Source: a virus. From it: DNA of 45,859 bases. Numbering within the stretch: position 1 is the stretch's first letter; each line of letters begins with the position of its first letter. The DNA lies in IMG/VR virus record IMGVR_UViG_3300042549_003496, positions 1 to 45,859 of that record. One strand, written 5' to 3'. Below the pieces are notes generated by a model. It was not told the origin of the DNA and made no database searches. It worked only from the letters and a program-made list of their open reading frames with translations. Below, piece by piece: positions 4,496 through 13,803 of this stretch. The position numbers were made by a program, and so were the translations under genes.

Positions 4496-4915
4496 ATGAT
4501 TAAGGAATCTGAATTAAGGGAGCGTCTTGGCTTTGGAAAGCCAGAGATGAAGGCATTGAGAGATAAGGCTCCTGAGGGTTCTTGGATTAGAGATGTGTCT
4601 AAAAAGCCTGAGAAGTTGTGGGGTTGGCTTTGGAGTGAGGAGGGCGTTAAGTGGATAGAATCCGAGATTGGCGTTAAGCCTGACGCTATTGTTGACAAGC
4701 CTACGGCTGTCGAGGGTAAGGTTATTAGGAGCGGTTTCCAGAATAAGCGTCTAGTTGAGGTTGAGATTGCTGGTGTCAAGCACATGGCTATCTGCAAGGA
4801 CAATAAGGAATATAAGCCTAAGATGGTAGTCAATATTAGATTTACAGGAGGAAACGCTTGCGTTACTTCTGCAACCAGAAAGCATATGAACTCTTTTTTA
4901 AAATCAAATGTCTAA
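4496..4915 (+). CDS. First gene of the late block; possible small terminase or other DNA-binding protein (139 aa)
   Basis: The N-terminal 60 residues look like a helix-turn-helix module (ESELRERLGFGKPEMKALRD; Trp-rich GWLWSEEGVKW). The C-terminal half has strands typical of a small barrel (KRLVEVEIAGVKHMAIC, MVVNIRF). Being the first gene before the large terminase makes it the positional candidate for the small terminase subunit, which binds the packaging site, but no family match is recognised. The stop overlaps the next small gene (ATGTCTAA). Confidence 0.65.
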   Translation: MIKESELRERLGFGKPEMKALRDKAPEGSWIRDVSKKPEKLWGWLWSEEGVKWIESEIGVKPDAIVDKPTAVEGKVIRSGFQNKRLVEVEIAGVKHMAICKDNKEYKPKMVVNIRFTGGNACVTSATRKHMNSFLKSNV

Positions 4916-5015
4916 ATATAAAGAAAATCACAAGGAATCCAAGAAGCACGAAAAAAGCGAATCTAAAAAGAAGGAAATGTCCGAGAAGGCTTCCTACAAG
5001 AAGGGTAAGTGCTAA
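4908..5015 (+). CDS. Tiny lysine-rich protein (35 aa)
   Basis: A short frame that exactly fills the gap between two genes: its ATG overlaps the previous stop, and its TAA overlaps the next ATG as TAATG. The peptide is highly charged (KENHKESKKHEKSESKKKE) with no hydrophobic segment. Coupling on both sides supports translation. Function unknown; a nucleic-acid-binding role would be a guess from charge alone. Confidence 0.55.
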   Translation: MSKYKENHKESKKHEKSESKKKEMSEKASYKKGKC

Positions 5016-5950
5016 TGGCCCAAAAGCCTCAAGAGCCGAAGCCTGCATTGGTTGACCCAATGATTAGGAATGCCATGTTTATGAATCCGAATGGCATAAG
5101 GTCTGGTGATGCCATCAGAAGCATGCAACAGAACGCATTTCAGACAAACATTGGCAATCCAGTGTTTAGTCCATCTCTTCCTAACGACTTTGACAGTAAG
5201 GCTTTAATGGAAGTCATTAAGTTTGGCGGAGACCGTCAAGGTATTGCTAATACCGCTGACGATGTGTATGCGGCGGGTGAGCATGATGAGGCTATGCGTT
5301 TTGCTGTTGCTGATGGGCTTATTTCCCAAAGCAAAATGGACGAAAGAGTCAAGGGTCGTGACATTGCCACAACATACTGGCTTGAAGAGGTAAAGCGTGA
5401 TAAGGCTCTAAAAGCATCTACAGACAAATACAAGCAAGACCTTGAACTTGCTGAACTTAAGGGCAAAAGTCAAGACAGAGACATGAACATTGACGACCCT
5501 AGAAAGGTTGGTTGGAAACTTGCAAAGAATAAGATTAGAAAGAAATTCTTTGGACTTCCAACAAGCGTTGACGATGCGGCAAAAGACGCACTTAGAGTTG
5601 TTGGCGTTTCTGGTAAGTTACTTTCTGGATTTGGCAACCTTACGGACTTGACAGTTACTGCTGGCAACGCTGAAATAGGAGGCCCAGCATGGAGGGAATC
5701 CCAAGCACGAATGCAGGCAGAAGAAGCGGCAAGACCAGAATGGGAAAAGGGATTGTCTAGGTCTGGCACTAGAGGTCCGCTAATTAGTTCTTTTATTGAC
5801 AGAATTGCTAAGGATTCTACTCCATTGTCAAACGCCGAGTGGATTTCTACGCAAAGCAATCCTGAACTTAAGAAAGAATACCAAACTAAGGCACAGGCAA
5901 CTACCAAGGCTATTAATTACGACCCCAAGAGAAGAGTGCCTATTGCTTAA
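5015..5950 (+). CDS. Unknown late protein upstream of the large terminase (311 aa)
   Basis: ATG 5015 (MAQKPQEPKP) is preferred over a GTG two codons upstream, because it gives the TAATG overlap common in this genome. The product is soluble, with a Pro-rich N-terminus, a charged helical centre (TDKYKQDLELAELKGKSQD) and an Ala/Glu-rich third quarter. No family is recognised. Its place before the terminase suggests a packaging or minor virion role. It ends in TAATG shared with the terminase start. Confidence 0.7.
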   Translation: MAQKPQEPKPALVDPMIRNAMFMNPNGIRSGDAIRSMQQNAFQTNIGNPVFSPSLPNDFDSKALMEVIKFGGDRQGIANTADDVYAAGEHDEAMRFAVADGLISQSKMDERVKGRDIATTYWLEEVKRDKALKASTDKYKQDLELAELKGKSQDRDMNIDDPRKVGWKLAKNKIRKKFFGLPTSVDDAAKDALRVVGVSGKLLSGFGNLTDLTVTAGNAEIGGPAWRESQARMQAEEAARPEWEKGLSRSGTRGPLISSFIDRIAKDSTPLSNAEWISTQSNPELKKEYQTKAQATTKAINYDPKRRVPIA

Positions 5951-7569
5951 TGGATATTAACAAGATTGAGTTGACTCCTCATCCAGTCATTGTTGCTCCG
6001 TCAATAGAGGAGATTAAAGGTCTTGTTGAAAGAAATGGCGTTGATGCGGTTGCGGAACTTTTGCAACTCCGTGAAGATAAGATACTTGCGGAAAAAATGG
6101 ACCCATATAGGCATGGGTACGAACCTCAACATTGGAAGGATGCTGATGCAATTCTTTCAAGAAAAAACGAAGTTCTAATCCTTGGTGGAAACAGAGCGGG
6201 AAAAACAGAGTGGGCCGCAAAAAGAGTAATTCAAACTTTAGTAAATACCCCAGACGCAAGAGTCTGGTGCCTGCATACAACCAATTCTTCGTCAATTCAG
6301 ATGCAACAGAATGTGCTTTGGAAGTACATGCCACCTGAATTAAAGAACGCAAAGAAGACAAAGATTACAAACATATCCTATAGCCAGAAGAATGGCTTTT
6401 CGGATAACACATTCATTTTGCCTAATCGTTCCCAGTGCTTCTTTATGAATTACGCACAGGACAAAAAGGTCATTGAAGGTGGTGAGGTTGACCTTATCTG
6501 GTGCGATGAACTTGTCCCTCTTGACTGGGTTGAGACTTTACGCTATCGTGTTATCACAAGACGAGGTAAATTGGTTATTACATTTACGCCAGTTCTAGGC
6601 TACAGCCAAGTCGTCAAAGATTATGTTGCTGGTTGCTCGTTCAAAAAGACCTTAAAAGCGTCACTTCTTGACGAAAAGCGTGTTCATGTCAGCGGATGCC
6701 CCGCTGGTCACATGCCTTATTTGGCTGAATCCTTTAATTCCAACTCTGGAGTCGTCTGGTTTCACTCCCAACTCAATCCTTACAACCCATTTGACCAGTT
6801 GGCGGCAACACTTGAGGGCAAAACCTCAAATGAAGTCAAAATCCGAGCATATGGATGGGCAGAAAACACGGTTGGCTCGCAATTCCCGTCTTTTACAGAC
6901 CAAAACATTGTAAAAGAAGACCAAATCCCGACAGAAGGCACAAATTACATGGTTGTTGACCCCGCTGGAGCCAGAAATTGGTTTATGTTGTGGCTTAGAG
7001 CGGCAAAAGATGGAAATCTCTATGTTTATAGAGAATGGCCCGACATTTCTAATGGAGAATGGGCTGTTGTTGGCGAAAAGAGCGATGGCAAGCAGGGCTC
7101 TGCTCAAAGAAACGGTGCTGGTCGTGGTATTGACGATTATAAGGAGTTAATTCTCGAACTTGAGGCTGGCGAACAAATAGCCGAGCGTTACATTGACCCT
7201 CGGGCAGGCGGTACGGAGTCAATTGGCAGAGATGGAGGCACAAGCCTCATAGAACTTCTTGACGGCGGAGATAAGCCTATGTACTTTGCACCAGCCGCTG
7301 GCGTTCACATCGAACAAGGTGTTGCAATTATAAATGACCTGCTCTTTTATAACCACGGAGAACCTTTGACATCAATCAATCATCCAAAACTTTATGTATC
7401 AGAAGCCTGCAAAAACCTCATATTCTCACTCAGAGAATGGACAAACGCCGATGGGGAAAAAGGTGCATGCAAAGACCCAATCGACTGCCTCCGATACCTT
7501 TCAGTTATGGAGCCCGTCTATGAAGGAGGCGGTATTTTCAAAGCCCGTGGAAAATCGCATTCTTATTGA
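5950..7569 (+). CDS. terL: Terminase large subunit
   Basis: The packaging motor that cuts and pumps DNA into the prohead. The N-terminal ATPase has a Walker A GGNRAGKT (residues 79-86) and a Walker B-type VDLIWCDE (180-187). The C-terminal RNase H-like nuclease shows Asp in VVDPAG (about 335-340), a second acidic site in YIDPRAGG (about 414) and a late Asp in KDPIDCLRY. The length of 539 aa is normal for the family. It starts by TAATG overlap with the preceding gene, and a small HTH gene overlaps its 3' end. It is expected to dock on the portal encoded next. Confidence 0.93.
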   Translation: MDINKIELTPHPVIVAPSIEEIKGLVERNGVDAVAELLQLREDKILAEKMDPYRHGYEPQHWKDADAILSRKNEVLILGGNRAGKTEWAAKRVIQTLVNTPDARVWCLHTTNSSSIQMQQNVLWKYMPPELKNAKKTKITNISYSQKNGFSDNTFILPNRSQCFFMNYAQDKKVIEGGEVDLIWCDELVPLDWVETLRYRVITRRGKLVITFTPVLGYSQVVKDYVAGCSFKKTLKASLLDEKRVHVSGCPAGHMPYLAESFNSNSGVVWFHSQLNPYNPFDQLAATLEGKTSNEVKIRAYGWAENTVGSQFPSFTDQNIVKEDQIPTEGTNYMVVDPAGARNWFMLWLRAAKDGNLYVYREWPDISNGEWAVVGEKSDGKQGSAQRNGAGRGIDDYKELILELEAGEQIAERYIDPRAGGTESIGRDGGTSLIELLDGGDKPMYFAPAAGVHIEQGVAIINDLLFYNHGEPLTSINHPKLYVSEACKNLIFSLREWTNADGEKGACKDPIDCLRYLSVMEPVYEGGGIFKARGKSHSY

Positions 7570-7759
7570 TGCCAAGTATCCTTTGCTCTTGACTCGCAGT
7601 ATGGCGGAGGCTATGACTGGCCTAGAAGGTCAGTATCTAGACATGCTCAGAAAAAAGGGCCATATTAAGATATACAAAACTTTCGGCGGACATTTTCGTT
7701 TTCACAGAGACTCTCTTATCAATCACATAAACAATAACCTTTTCGTCAATGGAATCTAA
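7520..7759 (+). CDS. Excisionase/MerR-like helix-turn-helix protein (79 aa)
   Basis: The segment from LLLTRSMAEAMTGL through LDMLRKKGHIKIYKTFGGH and FRFHRDSL follows the pattern of helix-turn-helix 17 (excisionase-type) domains: scaffold helix, recognition helix, GHI-K turn, G-GH-R wing. ATG 7520 lies inside the terminase gene (50-bp overlap) and is the first plausible start; the frame is open further upstream only as terminase shadow. It overlaps the portal start by 11 bp. With no integrase seen, it is more likely a late regulator than an excisionase. Confidence 0.65.
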   Translation: MKEAVFSKPVENRILIDAKYPLLLTRSMAEAMTGLEGQYLDMLRKKGHIKIYKTFGGHFRFHRDSLINHINNNLFVNGI

Positions 7760-9905
7760 GTATAATCTCAAGCGGGACAAACTCGCACACGCATCGGAAC
7801 TTCCTGATGTTCAGGAACTGGTGTCCGAATTTAGACGCTCGCTGTATAACGGCGGCAATACGGTTGAGATGGTCGAGTCCGACAATCTCAGATACTGCAA
7901 GTGGGATGGTCAGACCAATGACGGCAAGAAGCACTCCGAGAATAGAAAGCATAACGACCCCGCAATGCCTTTCGAGGGTGCATCCGATGTTCGCATGCGA
8001 CTCATCGACAGGGTTATCAACGAGCAGGTCGCCATGTGGGTCAATTCTTGGAAAAACTCGAAGTTGAGAGTCTCTGGACTCACTGTCGATGATGCCGCCA
8101 ATGCGGCGGCGATGTCCACGCTCCTTACGCATGTCGTGTCTAGCAGACTGCGTATGGAAGCCAGAAGAGAGGCTGAACTGTATGCCCAATACGCAAACCA
8201 CTATGGTTGGTCTGCGATGCACATCTGCTGGGAGCAGGAGATTGGACTACAGCCCCAGAAGATTAGAATGTCCGAGTTGGTTGAGATGGCTCAGGCACTT
8301 GCTCAGGATGAGCCTGAAAACCCCGTCACAAGACTTCCTGAGGCTATTCAGAGCGGTCAGGATGACGAGATGGCTAGAGCCATGTTCCAGTCCGTCATGC
8401 CCAATGCTACTGACGAAGAAATTCTAAAGATGATTGGTGAACTTCGTGAACTTGGAGAGTCCACTATCTTTGTTCAGACCATCACAAAGAATCTGCCTAG
8501 GCTTACGGCACTTAAGCCGTATGACGAAATATCCTTCCCGCCTGAGACCATTGAACTGCAAAAGGCCAGAGTTGTGTTTAAGCGTCTTTACATGACTGAG
8601 GTTGAAATCCTTAGCATGGTGAAGTCTGACAAGTGGGATATGGAGGCTGTTGATGATGCCGTTTCCACATCTGGAAATATTTCTTGGTACACAGACCCCA
8701 ATGTCACATCTGTGGCTACCCTTATGGGTGGTCAAGAATATCGTTCCAGAAACCTCATTGAGATAATTTACGCTTACACCAAGCAGATTGATGAAAACGG
8801 AAACCTGTGCATTTACAACACGGTGTTCTGTCCCAACGGCAAGAAGAATGTACACTTTAAGCATGAGAAGTTGGCTTATGCACACGGAAATTATCCGTTT
8901 GTTGAACTGAGAAGAGAACACATCAGGAAGTCCATCATGGAATCCCGTGGTATTCCCGAGATTCTTATGACCGAGCAGGCTGAACTTAAGGCTCAGCATG
9001 ATGCTCTTCGTGATAGAACTGCATTTGAAACACTTCCTCCTATTCTTGTTAAGAGACGGATTCAGGGAATAAATAGAGTTGGGCCAGGAATTCAACTTCC
9101 CGTCACAGCACCTGATGACTACGGATTCTTGTCTCCTCCCAATGGTTCTCCGAACCTTGCGATGAATCTCATCCAGCAGGTTGAAAAGAATGTTAGCAAC
9201 TACTTTGGCCTTACCAACGAACTTGTTGCACCTACAAAGACGCAGATGCTACAGCAGATGTCTGTTGATGGCTGGCTCAACAGTTGGGGTGAAATCTACA
9301 CTCAACTCTTGCAGTTGTGCGTCCAGTATATGCCGCCCGAAGAACTGGAGCGTATCACTGGGGCTCAGGTTAATGTTTCCGTCACAGACATTGCACACCA
9401 GTTTGACTTTGATGTCAAGTTTGATGTTCGTGATATGGACAATGAGTATGTGATGAAGAAACTCCAAGCCATCAGCCAGTTTGTCCTTCCGCTGGATAGC
9501 GGAGGCATTGTTGATAAAAACAAGTTGGTGGCTAAGTTGGTTGAGGCCATCAGCCCTGACTTTGCCAAGGAAATCATTCTTGACCAGACATCTGCCTCCC
9601 AGCGAATGTATAACGATGTCCAAAACGACATTGTTAAGATGCTTGCTGGAATTGAACCTCAATATGTTGAAAACGACCCCAGTGCTGGAACTAAGATGCA
9701 GTATCTTCAGGAAATCGCTGGCAAGTCCCCGAAGGTTCAGCAGGCAATGCAGGGAGACCAAATGACATCGGCTCTGATGCAAAACTACCAAAAGAACCTC
9801 CAGATGTCAATTATGCAACAGCAGAATAAGCAGATTGGAAGAACTGGCGTTACGCCCGTGTCTGATAAGATGCAACAGGAGGCCCAACAGGAGCAACAGC
9901 AGTGA
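7749..9905 (+). CDS. Portal protein (P22-like, 718 aa)
   Basis: The dodecameric ring at the capsid vertex through which DNA enters and leaves. The length is close to P22 portal (about 725 aa). The N-terminal region carries the basic and aromatic portal core (NDPAMPFEGASDVRMRLIDR), the middle is alpha/beta, and the C-terminus is a Gln-rich helical tail like P22-type barrels (QQQNKQIG, EAQQEQQQ). Position between terminase and scaffold supports the call. The start overlaps the HTH gene; the stop overlaps the next gene as GTGA. Confidence 0.9.
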   Translation: MESKYNLKRDKLAHASELPDVQELVSEFRRSLYNGGNTVEMVESDNLRYCKWDGQTNDGKKHSENRKHNDPAMPFEGASDVRMRLIDRVINEQVAMWVNSWKNSKLRVSGLTVDDAANAAAMSTLLTHVVSSRLRMEARREAELYAQYANHYGWSAMHICWEQEIGLQPQKIRMSELVEMAQALAQDEPENPVTRLPEAIQSGQDDEMARAMFQSVMPNATDEEILKMIGELRELGESTIFVQTITKNLPRLTALKPYDEISFPPETIELQKARVVFKRLYMTEVEILSMVKSDKWDMEAVDDAVSTSGNISWYTDPNVTSVATLMGGQEYRSRNLIEIIYAYTKQIDENGNLCIYNTVFCPNGKKNVHFKHEKLAYAHGNYPFVELRREHIRKSIMESRGIPEILMTEQAELKAQHDALRDRTAFETLPPILVKRRIQGINRVGPGIQLPVTAPDDYGFLSPPNGSPNLAMNLIQQVEKNVSNYFGLTNELVAPTKTQMLQQMSVDGWLNSWGEIYTQLLQLCVQYMPPEELERITGAQVNVSVTDIAHQFDFDVKFDVRDMDNEYVMKKLQAISQFVLPLDSGGIVDKNKLVAKLVEAISPDFAKEIILDQTSASQRMYNDVQNDIVKMLAGIEPQYVENDPSAGTKMQYLQEIAGKSPKVQQAMQGDQMTSALMQNYQKNLQMSIMQQQNKQIGRTGVTPVSDKMQQEAQQEQQQ

Positions 9906-10144
9906 GTTTTAAGTACGACAATAATGTCTTTGCGTTCACAGAGGAGAATCGCCTCTGGGATACAATTCTCTTCATAATCAAGGAGAATATTGACGCTGAA
10001 ACCTCTGTGGCAATTTCCCACACCAGCACAGGTGAGTCAAGAATCCATTCCTGTGGACGGGCTGAATCCATGAAGGATTTGTATGAGGCTCTTGTTGTAG
10101 AAAGACAAAACGCACTTGAGCGAATTAGGCCAGAAGTCAGTTAA
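9902..10144 (+). CDS. Hypothetical protein after the portal (80 aa)
   Basis: GTG start overlapping the portal stop (GTGA). The sequence looks globular (VFAFTEENRLWDTILFIIKE), with a helical C-terminus (SMKDLYEALVVERQNAL). No family is recognised. It is the last gene before a 129-base AT-rich gap, so it ends the packaging sub-operon. Confidence 0.65.
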   Translation: MSFKYDNNVFAFTEENRLWDTILFIIKENIDAETSVAISHTSTGESRIHSCGRAESMKDLYEALVVERQNALERIRPEVS

Positions 10145-10153
10145 TAGCAAGAA

Positions 10154-10250
10154 TGCTATAAAATACATTTTGCTTAATATTGTTGTTGTAATATTAAAAT
10201 AAGCAATCAAATTAACAACAAGTTTCTGCGAACTTTAAACGCTGTATAAA
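10154..10250 (+). promoter_or_regulatory. AT-rich control region before scaffold and capsid genes
   Basis: An extended -10-like TGCTATAAA lies at 10154-10162 and a second TATAAA at 10245-10250; neither has a good -35. Between them an inverted repeat pairs TTGCTTA (10170-10176) with TAAGCAA (10200-10206), with AATATT on each inner side. This looks like a late promoter or processing region that raises capsid expression. Exact promoter choice is uncertain. Confidence 0.4.
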
Positions 10251-10273
10251 AACAAAGCCTTGCTCTTACTAGC

Positions 10274-11281
10274 ATGAATACAAACCAAACGGGTGAAAAC
10301 GGTTCTGCCCAGCCTAATAGCGAAAGAGTCGTAGAAAGAACTGAGTCTAGTCAGTTTAATGAACAAGACCTTGCGAGCATCCTACGCAGGGATTTCGGAG
10401 CCCTAGATGGCGAAGAAGCGGGCGTTGAGTCTCCCAGTAACCATGACTCTGAAGACCAGTTGGTAGATACGAGTGATAACAGGGATTTCTCGGACTCTAT
10501 TGATAATGGCGAAGAAGTTCATTCACAGGAAGAAGAGGCTAATGAGGGCGAAAATAGCGAGTTCCAGACTAAGGGTGTCCAGAAGCGAATCGACAAGTTG
10601 ACAGCACTGCGTAAGCAGGCTGAAGAACAGGCCGAAAAACTTCAGGCAGAGGTTGAAAGCCTCAAATCTAAGGTCGAGTCGTCTAAGTCCACGGAAATTG
10701 TCGTCAAGTCTGACGAGGAAGTTCCTTACGCTAACCTAAACACACTGGCAGAAATCGAAGCAGAACATGCTCAGGCCAAGTCTGTTAGGAGATGGTGCGA
10801 GGAAAACTCGAACGGAGTTGTCGTGCAGAATGCCGATGGTTCGGAGACGGAATACACATCGGAAGATGTTAAGCGTATTAAACTTAATGCTATGGACGCT
10901 CTGGAAGAACACCTACCCAAGCGGCTGAATTATGTTCAGACAAAGGCTAAGGTCGATTCCCTTGCATACAAAGAATATCCGTGGCTTAAGGATAAAACAT
11001 CTAAGGAACGACAAATTGCAGAATCGTTCATTAAGGCGTTTCCCCAAGTCACCCGTTTCCCTGACTACCAGTTAGTCATCGGAGACTATATCAATGGCAT
11101 GCGAGCAAGAGAAAACGCTAATCGGGGTAGAAATATCCAGAAAGCACCTATCCAGCCTACATCATCTTATGCTACACCCAGTCGCTCCCGTGAGGCGAGA
11201 GACCCTGAAGCAACAAGACGATATATTAAGTCTAATTCCCAGAACGACCTTGCGGCAATCATAGCCTCTAAGTTCATCTAA
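10274..11281 (+). CDS. Scaffolding-type protein (335 aa)
   Basis: Called from composition and position. The first 110 residues are disordered and very acidic (EEVHSQEEEANEGENSE), followed by a coiled coil (LTALRKQAEEQAEKLQAEVE) and a basic C-terminus, the usual layout of phage scaffolds that hold capsid subunits during assembly and then leave. It lies directly before the major capsid gene. No Shine-Dalgarno is visible before the ATG. Confidence 0.8.
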   Translation: MNTNQTGENGSAQPNSERVVERTESSQFNEQDLASILRRDFGALDGEEAGVESPSNHDSEDQLVDTSDNRDFSDSIDNGEEVHSQEEEANEGENSEFQTKGVQKRIDKLTALRKQAEEQAEKLQAEVESLKSKVESSKSTEIVVKSDEEVPYANLNTLAEIEAEHAQAKSVRRWCEENSNGVVVQNADGSETEYTSEDVKRIKLNAMDALEEHLPKRLNYVQTKAKVDSLAYKEYPWLKDKTSKERQIAESFIKAFPQVTRFPDYQLVIGDYINGMRARENANRGRNIQKAPIQPTSSYATPSRSREARDPEATRRYIKSNSQNDLAAIIASKFI

Positions 11282-11303
11282 CTACTACAAAACCCATACT
11301 AAC

Positions 11304-12377
11304 ATGGCAAAACTCACAGAACCTAATATCGTCTCTGGTAAGCGGGAAGACCTCGCTGACCTCATCGCACTTGTCGATGCAAAGGACACCCCGTTCACAT
11401 CTATGGCCCCGAAGGGCTCCAAGCCCGGAAATACAAAGTTCCGCTGGCAGGTTGACCGTCTTCCCACTGCTGTCTCTGACCAGACTGGCATCGTTGACGG
11501 CACTGATGTTGACCCGAATGGTGCTACCATTCAGAACTTCGTTAACGATGGCGGCACTCAGTATCGCTACGAAATCGAAAACCACATTCAGGAATTCCGC
11601 AAGGCCGTCCGTGTGTCCCCGCTTACCCTCGACATCGCTGTCGTTGCTGGCGTTAAGGACGAACTGGCGAACAATGTTGCTAAGGGCATTACAATGCTCA
11701 AGCGTGACATGGAAAAGACCTTCTGCTCGAACAACCTCCCGAAGGCTGACAACGGCTCGACACAGGGTTTTGCTACCCGTGGTCTCGACTCTTGGACTCG
11801 CTCGGTTCGTTGCACTGGCGGTGTTTTTGCCGCTGACTCCTACCTGAATTTCAACGATGCCTTCCGCACCCCTGCTACCTCGGTGGCTGGTAATGCGACT
11901 GCTACCGTTGAATCCACGGCGGCTGTTTCCACTCTGACTGAAATCACGGTTCAGGACATCCTGACCTCGATTTACAACCAGACTGGTCAGTTCCGCTCGT
12001 ATGACGGCCTTGTCGGCCCGAACCTGAAGAGAGCGTTCACAAACCTCGTCTACACTAACCGTACTGACACAGCCGCTTCCCAGCAGGCTATCAGAACCTT
12101 CAACCGTGATGCCACGGACTCCACATACATCTCCTCGATTGATGTCTTCGAGGGCGATTTCGGCCAGATTCGTCTGCACCCTTCGCTCTTCCTGAAGAAT
12201 AACTTCTGCGGTTATGTTCTCCCGATGGAGCAGACTGAAATTCGCTACGGCGGTTCGGTTGCTGGGGTGAAGGAACTGACTGACAATGGTGGTGGTCCTG
12301 CTCGAATGATTAACGCTATTGCGTCCGTCATCGTGAAGAACCCGCTCGCCTTCGGTAAGTTCGACTATGTAAGTTAA
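11304..12377 (+). CDS. Major capsid protein, SU10/DUF5309-like (357 aa)
   Basis: Forms the icosahedral shell. The N-terminus (GKREDLADLIALVDAKDTPF, then a KFRWQVDRL stretch) matches my knowledge of the SU10 major capsid family (DUF5309, HK97 fold), and 357 aa is its usual size. It is followed by a beta-rich body. Codons here are richer in C than in neighbouring late genes, as expected for a highly expressed protein. The 22-base leader is C/A-rich with no Shine-Dalgarno. A 377-codon antisense frame is rejected. Confidence 0.9.
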   Translation: MAKLTEPNIVSGKREDLADLIALVDAKDTPFTSMAPKGSKPGNTKFRWQVDRLPTAVSDQTGIVDGTDVDPNGATIQNFVNDGGTQYRYEIENHIQEFRKAVRVSPLTLDIAVVAGVKDELANNVAKGITMLKRDMEKTFCSNNLPKADNGSTQGFATRGLDSWTRSVRCTGGVFAADSYLNFNDAFRTPATSVAGNATATVESTAAVSTLTEITVQDILTSIYNQTGQFRSYDGLVGPNLKRAFTNLVYTNRTDTAASQQAIRTFNRDATDSTYISSIDVFEGDFGQIRLHPSLFLKNNFCGYVLPMEQTEIRYGGSVAGVKELTDNGGGPARMINAIASVIVKNPLAFGKFDYVS

Positions 12378-12381
12378 TCCC

Positions 12382-12744
12382 ATGTCTGGTCTCATTGCTT
12401 CCATCACTGATGTAATTCCTGACCATCTCCGAGCGGAGGTGGAACGGGAGTTCCGTCAGGGGTGGGCAATGAATCAGGTTAGGGCTAAGGCTGACGCTAA
12501 GCAGATTGCCAAGTTCGGGCATTCTAACGAAGCAAAGGACATTGACGGCGTTGGGAGGCTGGTTGCGAAAATCCCTCCTGACGCTTTTTATTACTGGGGG
12601 CATGTACTTGGTTTTGCCTGCTGGGAGGACAAGCAGTTTCTAAGAGAGTTTCTTCGGGACAATCCCGAGGTTGCTGTCAGGAACTACACCAAGAAGACCG
12701 TTGTTAACGGCACAATTTTTGATTCTACTGGACATATTGCTTAA
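12382..12744 (+). CDS. Small protein after the capsid gene (120 aa)
   Basis: A helical, charged protein (PDHLRAEVEREFRQGWAMNQ; KFGHSNEAKDIDGVGRLV; ACWEDKQFLREFL) that starts 4 bases after the capsid stop. No family is recognised. The position suits a head completion or minor capsid protein. The end joins the connector gene by TAATG overlap. Confidence 0.7.
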   Translation: MSGLIASITDVIPDHLRAEVEREFRQGWAMNQVRAKADAKQIAKFGHSNEAKDIDGVGRLVAKIPPDAFYYWGHVLGFACWEDKQFLREFLRDNPEVAVRNYTKKTVVNGTIFDSTGHIA

Positions 12745-13502
12745 TGAAAACTGTTGATTTTAGCAAGATACTGGTAGACACTATTCAACTTTGCGGACTT
12801 GACAGGAATGAGATAACTGATTCCACCTTCTGTCAACTTAGGGATTTTGCTTCTAACCGCATAACTATGGCTTGGGAACACGATAGGTGGCCCGACCTTA
12901 TTAGGTATCAGAATGTTTCTGTCGTTCAAGATGGAGATGTCAATTACTGTCTAAAGCCTGCTGGTGCTGGAGAGGTAATTGGTATTTGGGATTTGAATCC
13001 CGTTCATGCAACAAGGGCTAGAAATCTTAATGTTCTTATTCAGCATACTGACACTCAGGAGCGACTTGTTTTAAACATGGCACATACGGACGGAGTGTGG
13101 ATTGAGTATAGAATAGAGCCAGTTGTTTTTAATGGCGATAAATGGTCTAGCACAATTGCTTACAGTGTCGGGGCTCAGACTTACTTTGACAGTGGTTCTA
13201 ACTCTGGCACTTATCAGCCTGTTGCTGGAAAAACTTTTAAAGGCAATTTTTACACATGCTTGACCGCTAACACCAATACAAACCCAGCCACATCGCCAAA
13301 CTGGTCATTGGTCAAGGTTCCGTATATTTTTGGACAATATATTGCAAGAGGTGTATTTGCCGACTACCTTAGGTCAGAAAGCCAGTTCGATTCCGCACAG
13401 GTTGCGGAAGCAGAGGCAAAGCACTTCCTTGATGTCGAAATCGATAAGATTGTCAGACAGCAGGGGCAGGTTCAAAAAATAAACTTTATACAACCATACT
13501 GA
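12744..13502 (+). CDS. Head-to-tail connector with a carbohydrate-binding-like insert (252 aa)
   Basis: The first 70 and last 60 residues are helical and resemble adaptor (gp4/gp11-type) proteins that join the portal to the tail. Between them residues about 138-191 (AYSVGAQTYFD; GNFYTCLTANTNTN; SPNWSLV) look like a carbohydrate-binding module of type 5/12: paired aromatics, 'Y-C' strand and a terminal Pro-Asn-Trp. The adaptor call rests mainly on gene order between capsid and nozzle; the insert is inferred from pattern. Confidence 0.7.
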   Translation: MKTVDFSKILVDTIQLCGLDRNEITDSTFCQLRDFASNRITMAWEHDRWPDLIRYQNVSVVQDGDVNYCLKPAGAGEVIGIWDLNPVHATRARNLNVLIQHTDTQERLVLNMAHTDGVWIEYRIEPVVFNGDKWSSTIAYSVGAQTYFDSGSNSGTYQPVAGKTFKGNFYTCLTANTNTNPATSPNWSLVKVPYIFGQYIARGVFADYLRSESQFDSAQVAEAEAKHFLDVEIDKIVRQQGQVQKINFIQPY

Positions 13503-13503
13503 C

Positions 13504-13803
13504 ATGTCTTATATTAATCTTTCTTCTCCGATTCTAAAATCGTTTGTTCATGCCGATGTTACTGTCGGTACTGCGGCAAGCACAATTCTTGACCATAATG
13601 CTACATCATCCAGACGCATCATTGTCATTATCCAGAATAAGTCTGCAACTGCCACTATTGAGGTAAGATTTGCAGAAACTGGTTCTGCTGGACTTCTTGT
13701 TCCGCCCCTTTCTAATATTTCTTTGGATAACTACAACGGTCATGTTAGGGCGTTTTCTACTGCCTCTAGCACTCCTGTTCATGTTGCTTTTTCCGCAATC
13801 TAA
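13504..13803 (+). CDS. Small beta-rich virion protein (99 aa)
   Basis: Predominantly beta sequence (RRIIVIIQNKSATATIEVRF, then PVHVAFSAI) of the kind seen in capsid decoration or fibre-attachment proteins. No family is recognised with certainty. It is coupled to the fibre-like gene by TAATG overlap, so a small tail or attachment role is the best guess. Confidence 0.65.
   Translation: MSYINLSSPILKSFVHADVTVGTAASTILDHNATSSRRIIVIIQNKSATATIEVRFAETGSAGLLVPPLSNISLDNYNGHVRAFSTASSTPVHVAFSAI

Noticed and set aside
4440-4496. TTGACT at 4463-4468 as a further copy of the repeated element
   Set aside because: No C-rich spacer follows and no -10-like hexamer occurs at 16-18 nt.
11274-12407. A 377-codon minus-strand frame opposite the capsid gene
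   Set aside because: It is a codon-bias shadow of a highly expressed gene with strong third-position preference; no domain or context supports it.
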